Of a DNA stretch of 64,000 nt, positions 58,063 through 64,000 are shown piece by piece. Every line of letters starts with the position of its first letter. Positions within the stretch are counted from its first letter, which is position 1. Under the pieces are notes generated by a model. The model did no database searches, was not told the origin of the DNA, and worked only from the letters and a program-made list of their open reading frames with translations. Both the position numbers and the translations under genes were made by a program. Origin of the DNA: Rhizobium lentis (GTDB taxonomy: Bacteria > Pseudomonadota > Alphaproteobacteria > Rhizobiales > Rhizobiaceae); assembly GCF_014200175.1 (NCBI RefSeq), contig NZ_JACHBD010000019.1:1-64000 (forward strand), in the 5' to 3' direction.

Positions 58063-59040
58063 GTGCCAGCAATTCGAAAAATCCTATTCGGACTCCTAGC
58101 AATTTTAACGGTCGTGATTGTGGTCAGCGCCGGCTGGCTCTGGCAGGTCGCGGGTGTCTACGGTTTCAACACCGTCTTGCGGCGCGGTGGAACCTATTGG
58201 ACCGAAATGAAACCTGACGACGAGCGCCTTTCCGCCTCCATGCGTTTGGCGTTGAGCCCCGTGATCCCCGCGGTTCTGCCCGGACCGCTGGTCTGGCAGG
58301 AGCCGGAGACGGGCTTCGAGGTGGCGGAGCTGCCGGTTCTTGCCGATGGCCGCGAAGTCGATCGGATATTTCTCAGCAGAGTTGACCCGGCCCGCTTTCG
58401 ATTCGTCACGCACAATGCGGCTGCGGGCGATACCGGCATCGACGAATGGGAAAAGGCTTTGCCTAACGCCGTGCTCATCGTAAACGGCAGCTATTATGAC
58501 ATGCATGGCAGGCCCGACACGCCCTTCGCCAGCGAGGGCATTGCGATGGGTCCTCAGCAATATGACGCGAAGGCGGGCGCCTTCATTGCCGGCAAAGACA
58601 CTGCCGATATCCGCGATCTGACGCATCAAGACTGGCAGGCAGCTTTTGCCGGCGCGTCGAACGCCATGGTCTCCTATCCGCTCCTGATCGGCGATGACGG
58701 GCAGACGCATGTGAATGTGAAAAGCCGCTGGCTGGCGAACCGTACCTTTGTCGCCAAGGACGATTTGGGGCGTGTCATCATCGGGACGACAAAGGAGGCA
58801 TTCTTTTCCCTCGACCGGCTGGCAGAGTTTCTCAAGACCTCGCCGCTCAATCTCAAGATCGCGCTCAATCTTGACGGCGGTCCCGTCGCCTGCCGGAGTG
58901 TTCGGCTGAATGGCTATCGGCAAAAATTCTACGCAAGGTGGGAGTCTCAGGCGGACGGCAACAGAGTAAGCCTGCTCCGCTGGCCGATTTCCGAGGCCAA
59001 CTGGGCCATGCCGATCGTGCTGACGGTCGAACGGAAATAG
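58063..59040 (+). CDS. Phosphodiester glycosidase-like (DUF2233/NAGPA) membrane-anchored protein
   Basis: 325-aa protein starting with GTG after AAAGAG. One N-terminal membrane anchor (ILFGLLAILTVVIVVSAGW) precedes a secreted domain of the phosphodiester glycosidase family: ALPNAVLIVNGSYYDMHGRP near 140, SEGIAMGP, and the signature LKIALNLDGGPVACRSV near 266-282. Relatives cleave GlcNAc-phosphodiesters or exopolysaccharide links; the specific substrate is unknown. The next gene on the same strand is 209 bp away. Confidence 0.8.
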   Translation: MPAIRKILFGLLAILTVVIVVSAGWLWQVAGVYGFNTVLRRGGTYWTEMKPDDERLSASMRLALSPVIPAVLPGPLVWQEPETGFEVAELPVLADGREVDRIFLSRVDPARFRFVTHNAAAGDTGIDEWEKALPNAVLIVNGSYYDMHGRPDTPFASEGIAMGPQQYDAKAGAFIAGKDTADIRDLTHQDWQAAFAGASNAMVSYPLLIGDDGQTHVNVKSRWLANRTFVAKDDLGRVIIGTTKEAFFSLDRLAEFLKTSPLNLKIALNLDGGPVACRSVRLNGYRQKFYARWESQADGNRVSLLRWPISEANWAMPIVLTVERK

Positions 59041-59248
59041 GTCGGCCGCATGGTGGGACTTGAACGTCGTTGAAATATCAGGATTACGATGATAAAAGCT
59101 GCCTCGGGTCTGCAGTTCACCCAGGCATCGCCGTTCTTCGGAACACGCTAAACCTGACAATGATGAAGATATGGACACCGATCCCGTGCCATGTCGGAAG
59201 GGCGATCACCGATAATCCATCCGGAACGGCACGACCAAAGGATAGGTC

Positions 59249-59806
59249 ATGTCCAGAAAACCCATTCCGCTCGAAGTGAGCGACACGTCGGCATTTGCCA
59301 AATCGCTTCGCCTGCAGCTCGTTGCGTTTGAGGGCCTCCCCTCTCATCTCCAGCTCCTGAACATGCTGGCAAGGGCCGCCGGTTATGGAAATTTCCAGAG
59401 CCTGCGTGCGAAAACCGATCCCGCCGGAAGCGAGGCGCAGCCGCCGACGCCGGCACCTGTCGTCGATGCCGCGATCGACCGGAAGCACATCGACCGTGTT
59501 CAACGCAGCTTCGACGAAGAGCTTCGCCTGATGCGCTGGCCGTCGCGGCGCATGGATCAGATCACGGCGCTTTGGCTCTTGTGGTCGCGCATTCCCGCCG
59601 CGAGGGAGATGCCTGAAAAAGAGGTCAATGCCCTTCTTCGCGACAGGCACCTGTTTGGAGATCACGCCTTGCTGCGACGGGAGCTCTGCGAACTCGGCCT
59701 GATGCGCCGGACGCGCGACGGCAGTGTCTATCGACGCGTCGAACAGCCGATGCCGATCAACGCGGCGACGATCCTCAGTCAGCGTTCCTCACGCCAGGCG
59801 CACTGA
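59249..59806 (+). CDS. DUF2087 domain protein
   Basis: 185-aa protein. The N-terminal part has a glyoxalase-related or helical motif (LNMLARAAGYGNFQSLRAKT), then a Pro/Ala linker, and the C-terminal DUF2087 domain (RRMDQITALWLLWSRIPAA, KEVNALLRDRHLFGDHALLR, RTRDGSVYRRVE), a winged-helix-like unit often attached to ArsR-type regulators. It may bind DNA. AAAGGATAGG precedes the ATG. Cytoplasmic, unknown target. Confidence 0.85.
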   Translation: MSRKPIPLEVSDTSAFAKSLRLQLVAFEGLPSHLQLLNMLARAAGYGNFQSLRAKTDPAGSEAQPPTPAPVVDAAIDRKHIDRVQRSFDEELRLMRWPSRRMDQITALWLLWSRIPAAREMPEKEVNALLRDRHLFGDHALLRRELCELGLMRRTRDGSVYRRVEQPMPINAATILSQRSSRQAH

Positions 59807-59855
59807 CCACTGCTGCGGAGGCGCCTGATCGAAGACGGCTGTCAATCACGGCGCC

Positions 59856-59985
59856 TCATTCTTCTTTCGTATCATCGTCGCCGGCCTGCCTCTTGCGGCG
59901 CGAACGGAGATTGCCGAAGCCCATTCAGGCGAGACGATGATCGCGATGCCGCGCCGACGATGAACAAGGTGTAGATCTTGTCCAT
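59856..59985 (-). pseudogene. Possible broken small membrane-protein gene
   Basis: On the minus strand three frames in succession read MDKIYTLFIVGA, GIAIIVSPEWA and GFGNLRSRRKRQAGDDDTKE before a stop at 59856. Joined by two single-base shifts they would make a ~45-residue protein with one membrane helix and a charged tail. The remaining sequence in the 340-bp gap (59807-60146) shows no other gene; an imperfect match to a known family cannot be claimed. Confidence 0.3.
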
Positions 59986-60146
59986 GCCTGTAGCGGAGGC
60001 AGGCATCGGTCCAAGGTGGCGGCCACATAAGGCTGAAGCAACGGTCGAAAACGCAACTTCCGCTTGAACGAATCCCACTTCGCGCTAGCCTGCGTTCGCA
60101 AGCCCATCCCGTCCGAGTCGGCTCGCTTCACATCGAGGGAACAGAT

Positions 60147-61148
60147 ATGCCGGCTTTGATCGAAGCACGCAGCGTCAGCAAACGCTTCCGGCAGCACAAG
60201 CGATTTCCCGGTCTGCTCGGGGCCTTCAAGACGCTGGTGACGAGTGAATATTTCGAGACCGTCGCCGTTTCCGACATCAGCTTCGACATCGAAGCGGGCG
60301 AAGCCGTCGGCTATCTCGGCCCGAACGGCGCCGGCAAATCGACGATGATCAAGATGATGACCGGTATTCTGGTGCCGAGCGCCGGAACGCTTTCCGTACT
60401 CGGCCGCACGCCGCATCTCTCCCGCATGGACAATGCCCGCGAGATCGGCGTCGTCTTCGGCCAGCGCAGCCAGCTGTGGTGGGACCTGCCGCTGATCGAC
60501 AGCTTCACCCTGCACCAGCGCGTCTATGATATCCCGGCCGCCCGCTATGCGGACAATCTGCGCCACTTCAGCGAACTGCTCGACCTCTCGCCCTTTCTCG
60601 ACCGGGCGGTGCGCCAGCTCAGCCTCGGCCAGCGCATGCGAGCCGAGATCGTCATGTCGCTGCTGCACGATCCGAAGATCCTCTTTCTCGACGAACCGAC
60701 GATCGGGCTCGACGTGGTCGCCAAGGATGCGGTGCGGCGCTTCCTCGCCGAGATCAACCGCGAACGCGGCGTCACCATCATCCTTACCACCCATGATCTG
60801 CAAGACATCGAGACCATCTGCCCGCGGCTGATCATGGTCGATCACTCCAGGCTGATCTTCGACGGCGAGTTGCGCAGCCTGCGCGCCGCCCTCGGCTCGG
60901 CCCGGCGGCTGACGCTGGAATTTGCCAGCGACCCAGGGCCCTTGCGGCTCAGCACGGCGTCGCTCGTCAGCGACGAGGGGCTGCGCAAGGAATATCTGAT
61001 CGAGCGCGAGGACGTGTCGCTGGTCAAAATCCTTTCGGAGGTCGGGAGCGACCGCGATCTCAAGGATGTCGCCCTGCACGAGCCGGACATTGAAGAGGTC
61101 ATCCGCACCTTCTACCAGGGCCGCAACGCCAGGGCCCGGGCCTCATGA
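60147..61148 (+). CDS. ABC-2 type transporter ATP-binding protein
   Basis: 333-aa ATPase of an ABC-2 exporter. Walker A YLGPNGAGKST near 54, Q-loop region VFGQRSQLWWDLPLIDSF near 103, signature QLSLGQRMRAEIVMSLL near 155, Walker B ILFLDEPTIGLD near 178 and the switch His in LTTHDLQDIE near 215. The C-terminal extension (about 235-333) is typical of drug-resistance-like ATPases. Its stop codon overlaps the first of three ATGs (ATGA) in the tandem repeat that leads to the permease genes. Confidence 0.92.
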   Translation: MPALIEARSVSKRFRQHKRFPGLLGAFKTLVTSEYFETVAVSDISFDIEAGEAVGYLGPNGAGKSTMIKMMTGILVPSAGTLSVLGRTPHLSRMDNAREIGVVFGQRSQLWWDLPLIDSFTLHQRVYDIPAARYADNLRHFSELLDLSPFLDRAVRQLSLGQRMRAEIVMSLLHDPKILFLDEPTIGLDVVAKDAVRRFLAEINRERGVTIILTTHDLQDIETICPRLIMVDHSRLIFDGELRSLRAALGSARRLTLEFASDPGPLRLSTASLVSDEGLRKEYLIEREDVSLVKILSEVGSDRDLKDVALHEPDIEEVIRTFYQGRNARARAS

Positions 61149-61195
61149 GCGCCTGCCCCGCCTTCACCCGCAACGCCCGGGCGCCGACACCATGA
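61145..61195 (+). CDS. Mini-ORF 1 in the tandem junction repeat
   Basis: Sixteen codons, MSACPAFTRNARAPTP, starting in the ATGA that ends the ATPase gene and ending in the ATGA that starts mini-ORF 2. The first half resembles the start of the permease (MSAYLAFTR), the second half is ATPase-end DNA read in another frame. It could be translated by ribosomes reinitiating after the ATPase; no independent ribosome site is seen. Confidence 0.35.
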   Translation: MSACPAFTRNARAPTP

Positions 61196-61242
61196 GCGCT
61201 TATATGGCCTTTTCTCGCAACGCCCAGGCGCCCACACCATGA
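61192..61242 (+). CDS. Mini-ORF 2 in the tandem junction repeat
   Basis: Sixteen codons, MSAYMAFSRNAQAPTP, closer than mini-ORF 1 to the true permease N-terminus (MSAYLAFTRSAFHA). It begins at the stop of mini-ORF 1 and ends at the permease ATG, each through an ATGA overlap, so it could pass ribosomes on by termination-reinitiation. Confidence 0.35.
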   Translation: MSAYMAFSRNAQAPTP

Positions 61243-62039
61243 GCGCTTATCTGGCCTTCACACGAAGCGCCTTCCACGCGCAGCTCGCCTATCGCAACGC
61301 GGTCTGGGCCAATATTTTCGGCAAGCTGGTGCAGGTCGTCGCCCGTGTCGCCATCTGGCTCGCCGTCTATGCCGGCGTCGGCGCGACCATGGTCGACGGC
61401 GTCTCGCTGCAGCAGATGGTGACCTATGCGCTGCTCGGCGGCGCTGTCATGGGCGCCACCCGCCCGGAAAGGATCATCGGCGAGATCGGCCGTTCACTCA
61501 AGACCGGCGACATCGCCATATGGCTGCTGAAGCCGCTCTCCTATCCGCTCTATCTCTTCGCCAATGAATGCGGCAGCTTTTTCTACCGGCTGGCGACGCA
61601 GGTGATCCCGACCGTTGTCTTCACCGCCCTGTTCTACGGCATGCTGGCGCCGGAAAGCCTGTTTCACGGCGTGATGTTTGCCGTCTTCTGGGCACTGTCC
61701 TTCGTGCTGATCTTCCTGATGTCGGCGCTGTTCGGGCTGATCGCCTTCTGGCTGATGACGAGCTTCTCGCTCGACTGGATCCTTGGCGCCCTGCTGCATC
61801 TGTTCTCCGGCCTGCTGGTGCCCTTCTGGTTCTTCCCCGAGCCCTTAGCGATGATCGCCCGCCACCTGCCTTTCGCCTGGGTCGTGTATTATCCCAATGC
61901 CGTCTATCTCGGCAGGCTTTCTGTTGCCGACACCTGGCTGCATCTCGGCCTCGGCCTCGGCTGGGCCGGACTGTTTCTTTTGGGCGTGCTCTGGCTGTGG
62001 CACCTGGCGTCGCGCCGCATCACCGTGCAGGGAGGCTGA
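61239..62039 (+). CDS. ABC-2 family permease (DUF990-like) 1
   Basis: 266-aa membrane protein with six hydrophobic segments (about 22-45, 52-75, 105-135, 138-165, 175-200, 225-250). It belongs with the ABC-2 permeases that occur as a pair next to a single ATPase; PERIIGEIGRSLKTGDIAIW is a typical cytoplasmic loop near 75-95. The start is the third ATG of the 47-bp repeat; reinitiation from mini-ORF 2 is possible. The exported compound is unknown. Confidence 0.88.
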   Translation: MSAYLAFTRSAFHAQLAYRNAVWANIFGKLVQVVARVAIWLAVYAGVGATMVDGVSLQQMVTYALLGGAVMGATRPERIIGEIGRSLKTGDIAIWLLKPLSYPLYLFANECGSFFYRLATQVIPTVVFTALFYGMLAPESLFHGVMFAVFWALSFVLIFLMSALFGLIAFWLMTSFSLDWILGALLHLFSGLLVPFWFFPEPLAMIARHLPFAWVVYYPNAVYLGRLSVADTWLHLGLGLGWAGLFLLGVLWLWHLASRRITVQGG

Positions 62040-62041
62040 CC

Positions 62042-62845
62042 GTGCTCATTCATCACCTGCGCGTCATTCCGCTGCTGGTGCGCATGCATGTGCGCTCACA
62101 AATGGAATATCGCGGCGCCTTCTGGCTCGATCGGCTTGCGCAGATCCTCTCCTATGGCAGTGTCTTCGCCACCATCGGCATCCTGCTTGCCCGCTTCCAG
62201 ACGCTCGGCGGCTGGACCTGGCCGGAGCTGGCGCTGCTTTTCAGTTTCCAGCTGCTCGCCTATTCGCTGGGGGCGGCGATGAGCTTCGTGCAATTGCGCG
62301 ATCTCGAGGAGCTGGTGCGGCTCGGCACCTACGACACACTCCTGGTCAAGCCGTTCAGCCCCTGGGCCTATCTCGTCTTTTCCGGCCTCAATATCGGCTA
62401 TGCCGGCCATATTATCCTGGCAGTGCCGCTGCTCTGCTGGGCCGTCCTGTCGGTCGACTTCGCCTGGTCTGCCGCGTCCGTGGCGTTCCTGCTTGCCGCA
62501 ATCGTCAGCGCGACGCTGCTCACCGGCGCGATGATCACCATGATCGGTGCGACGGCACTGATGTGGGTGCGGTCGAACCACCTGTTTTCGATCTTCTTCG
62601 GCTTCTGGGAGCTGACGCGTTATCCGCTCAACATCTTTCCCGGCAGCATCCAGCTGACCCTGATCACCGCTGTTCCCCTGGCCCTGACCAGTTCGGTCCC
62701 GGTCGGCGCCCTGCTCGGCAAACCCATCCCGATCCTCGGCGATTGGGCCGCGCCCGTAACGCTCGCCGCCGGCCCGGCCTGGGTGCTCATCGCCATGGCC
62801 CACTGGCGCTACGCCACCCGCAAGTACCAGGGTGCGGGCGGCTGA
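62042..62845 (+). CDS. ABC-2 family permease (DUF990-like) 2
   Basis: 267-aa partner permease starting with GTG two bases after the stop of permease 1, with GGGAGGCTGACC as ribosome site. About six hydrophobic segments; the loop LRDLEELVRLGTYDTLLVKP near 82-101 parallels the GRSLKTGDIAIWLLKPLS loop of permease 1. The much longer open frame upstream is a shadow of permease 1. The two permeases and the ATPase make a complete exporter. Confidence 0.88.
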   Translation: MLIHHLRVIPLLVRMHVRSQMEYRGAFWLDRLAQILSYGSVFATIGILLARFQTLGGWTWPELALLFSFQLLAYSLGAAMSFVQLRDLEELVRLGTYDTLLVKPFSPWAYLVFSGLNIGYAGHIILAVPLLCWAVLSVDFAWSAASVAFLLAAIVSATLLTGAMITMIGATALMWVRSNHLFSIFFGFWELTRYPLNIFPGSIQLTLITAVPLALTSSVPVGALLGKPIPILGDWAAPVTLAAGPAWVLIAMAHWRYATRKYQGAGG

Positions 62846-62861
62846 TGGGGTTGACCCCGCC

Positions 62862-63482
62862 TCAGCCCCGGTCGAGGGCCAGCGCCCGCTGGACGGCGGG
62901 GCGTTGCAGCATGCGGGCGTGGTGGTCGCTGACCTTTGCGAAGCGGGCGGGATCGACACCGTCGGCCGGCAGCCAGTCGGTCATGACGAAGAGATAGGGA
63001 TCGGCGAGCGAATAGGTCTCGCCCATCACCCAGGGGCCTTCGAACATCTTCTCTTCGATCAGCATGAAGCAATCGGCCATATTCTGCGGCACCTTGGCCT
63101 TCATCGCTTCGAGCGCCGCCGGCTCGTCGGCCCAGCGGGAGCCGCGCCGGCGATGGGCATGGTTCACATGCACGGTCGAGCAGAGATAGCTGTTGAAGGA
63201 TTGCAGCCGCGCCATTTCGAAGGCATCGCCGAGCGGCGCCAGCTTCGCGGCCGGGGCGCTTTCAGCGATGAAGCCGAGGATCGCCGGCGTTTCCGTCAGC
63301 ACGCCGCGGTCGGTCACCAGCGCCGGCACGCGTCCTTTGGGGTTGATCTTCAGATAATCCGGCGAACGCTGCTCACCATCGGGAAAGCTGAGCTTTTTCG
63401 TTTCGAAGGCAAGGCCGGATTCTTCGAGGGCGATAAGGCTTGCGAGCGCGCAGGTTCCAGAGGCGTAATACAATGTCAGCAT
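62862..63482 (-). CDS. Glutathione S-transferase
   Basis: 206-aa GST. N-terminal half MLTLYYASGTCALASLIALE (Cys11, beta-class-like), INPKGRVPALVTDRGVLTET near 52 and PAILGFIAESAP; C-terminal half GETYSLADPYLFVMTDWL near 155 and HHARMLQRPAVQRALALDRG at the end. AAAGGGAG precedes the start at 63482; the longer frame runs into a repeat. Its last 20 codons are present again as a fragment at 57805-57867. It converges on the ABC-2 permease gene 16 bp away. Confidence 0.9.
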   Translation of the reverse strand: MLTLYYASGTCALASLIALEESGLAFETKKLSFPDGEQRSPDYLKINPKGRVPALVTDRGVLTETPAILGFIAESAPAAKLAPLGDAFEMARLQSFNSYLCSTVHVNHAHRRRGSRWADEPAALEAMKAKVPQNMADCFMLIEEKMFEGPWVMGETYSLADPYLFVMTDWLPADGVDPARFAKVSDHHARMLQRPAVQRALALDRG

Positions 63483-63577
63483 GGTTCTCGACTCCCTTTC
63501 GGCATGAGGTATAGCGCAGCCGTCGCAATGCCGGAACTGGGGAGATTGCGGTTTATCGGCAATGACCGGCGTGCCGT

Positions 63578-63780
63578 GCGGCCCCCTCATCCGCCCTACG
63601 GGCACCTTCTCCCCGAGGGGAGAAGAGGGAGCAAGGCACGCCGATATTGCCCAGATGAACCCACCTGTCCAAAGGCGCCTCATCCAATGGGTCGCTGGTG
63701 AAGCGACATTCTCACTCTTCTCCCCAGCGGGGAGAAGGTTGGCCCGAAGGGTCGAATGAGGGGGTGAGCGGCAAAGCCGC
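63578..63780. repeat. RIME-like repeat pair in gap 63483-63824
   Basis: GCGGCCCCCTCATCCGCCC with GGGCACCTTCTCCCCGAGGG (63578-63620) faces CTTCTCCCCAGCGGGGAGAAGG with GGGTCGAATGAGGGGGTGAG (63715-63757). It uses the same blocks as the elements at 15.8, 31.3 and 36.9 kb. I see no gene in the gap. Confidence 0.75.
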
Positions 63781-63824
63781 GAATTCGCCAAACGTCAAGC
63801 GAAGCGCAACGTGGAGGACTCCCC

Positions 63825-64000
63825 TCACCCGCAGCCCGGTACATCCTCCAGCCGGTGCCAGACCGGGATGCCGCGCTCCCTCGCAATGCGCACGTCGTTG
63901 TCGGCACCCTTGGAATCGCCAGGCAGACGCAGCACACCCTCGCAGAGCTGCAGCAGCCGGCCGGCGACCGGATGGAAGATCTCTTCGTAGAGCGCATCGC
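63825..64000 (-). CDS. DUF4406-like protein, C-terminal part (cut by window edge)
   Basis: The minus strand from the right edge reads DALYEEIFHPVAGRLLQLCE, GVLRLPGDSKGADNDVRIAR and ERGIPVWHRLEDVPGCG to a stop at 63825; the 5' end is outside the window. The pattern SKGADNDVRIARERGIPVW resembles DUF4406/nucleoside 2-deoxyribosyltransferase-like proteins. A different minus-strand frame covering the same bases is a shadow. Too little is visible to say more. Confidence 0.7.
   Translation of the reverse strand, partial: DALYEEIFHPVAGRLLQLCEGVLRLPGDSKGADNDVRIARERGIPVWHRLEDVPGCG

Larger units (their letters stand above)
61122..61262 (+). repeat. Three tandem 47-bp units spanning the ATPase/permease junction
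   Basis: Units 61122-61168, 61169-61215 and 61216-61262 each consist of a CGCAACGCC-type block (23 bp, derived from the ATPase 3' end) and a block beginning ATGAGCGC (24 bp, derived from the permease start). The ATGs are at 61145, 61192 and 61239. Because 47 is not a multiple of three and each unit ends CCATGA or TCATGA, every ATG also overlaps the stop codon of the preceding frame. Confidence 0.9.

Noticed and set aside
59041..59110. GTGGGACTTGAAC-like sequence resembling the 3' end of a tRNA gene
   Set aside because: No cloverleaf can be drawn around it; the acceptor and anticodon stems are missing.
61568..62041. Upstream extension of the second ABC-2 permease by 158 codons
   Set aside because: It lies wholly inside permease 1 in another frame; GTG at 62042 has its own ribosome site and matches the paired-permease layout.
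63680..63997. 105-codon minus-strand frame at the right edge
   Set aside because: Another minus-strand frame in the same bases encodes the DUF4406-like C-terminus, and this frame runs into the palindromic repeat.

Overview
The window looks like chromosomal DNA of a fast-growing rhizobium (Rhizobium leguminosarum/etli type). The evidence is high G+C coding sequence, strong AGGAGG-type ribosome binding sites, many LysR, MarR and TetR regulators, a phosphatidylethanolamine methyltransferase of the Rhodobacter type, and several families of short palindromic intergenic repeats typical of rhizobia. This placement is inference; no rRNA, tRNA, replication or symbiosis gene is present to confirm it. 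No insertion sequence, prophage or CRISPR array was seen.

Layout. 0.3-9.3 kb: ADP-ribose diphosphatase-like phosphoesterase, superoxide dismutase, PmtA-like methyltransferase, TauE/SafE exporter, an MFS pump facing a TetR gene that is divergent from a glutathione transferase, NAD synthetase and a class III nucleotide cyclase. 9.3-13.2 kb: an EmrAB-type efflux pair divergent from its LysR regulator. 13.5-19.1 kb: aminotransferase, zinc alcohol dehydrogenase, cupin, CBS/DUF21 membrane protein, trans-aconitate methyltransferase. 19.2-26.5 kb: an arginase-family hydrolase, a complete polyamine-type ABC importer and an Ldh2-type oxidoreductase in one minus-strand operon, divergent from a LysR gene; together they suggest import and catabolism of a guanidino compound. 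26.6-31.3 kb: glucose-6-phosphate dehydrogenase, small secreted protein, Nudix hydrolase and a HerA-like ATPase.

31.6-36.9 kb is the most unusual part. It has two ABC-F ATPase genes separated by an AT-richer cargo segment that is flanked by a diverged duplication of the first gene's 3' end plus its downstream repeat. The second ABC-F gene is preceded by a 23-codon leader ORF containing a perfect hairpin and alternative pairings, the layout of a ribosome-dependent attenuator.

37-42.6 kb: a VOC/DUF1579/DUF899 cluster with a MarR gene, ohr with ohrR, then a cold-shock-like cluster (S21 with a TTG start, CspA, two small unknown proteins). 42.9-49.5 kb: two L,D-transpeptidases, hydrolases and the ligase/exonuclease pair of the Lhr-Lig repair system. 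49.6-59.8 kb: GDPD, a GGDEF-EAL protein, a Tat beta-helix protein, PEBP, GST, LysR, a frameshifted YjbR gene abutting a GST remnant, and a phosphodiester glycosidase-like protein. 60.1-62.8 kb: an ABC-2 transporter whose ATPase/permease junction has been tandemly triplicated in 47-bp steps, creating two mini-ORFs chained by ATGA stop/start overlaps. The window closes with a GST and a truncated DUF4406-like gene.
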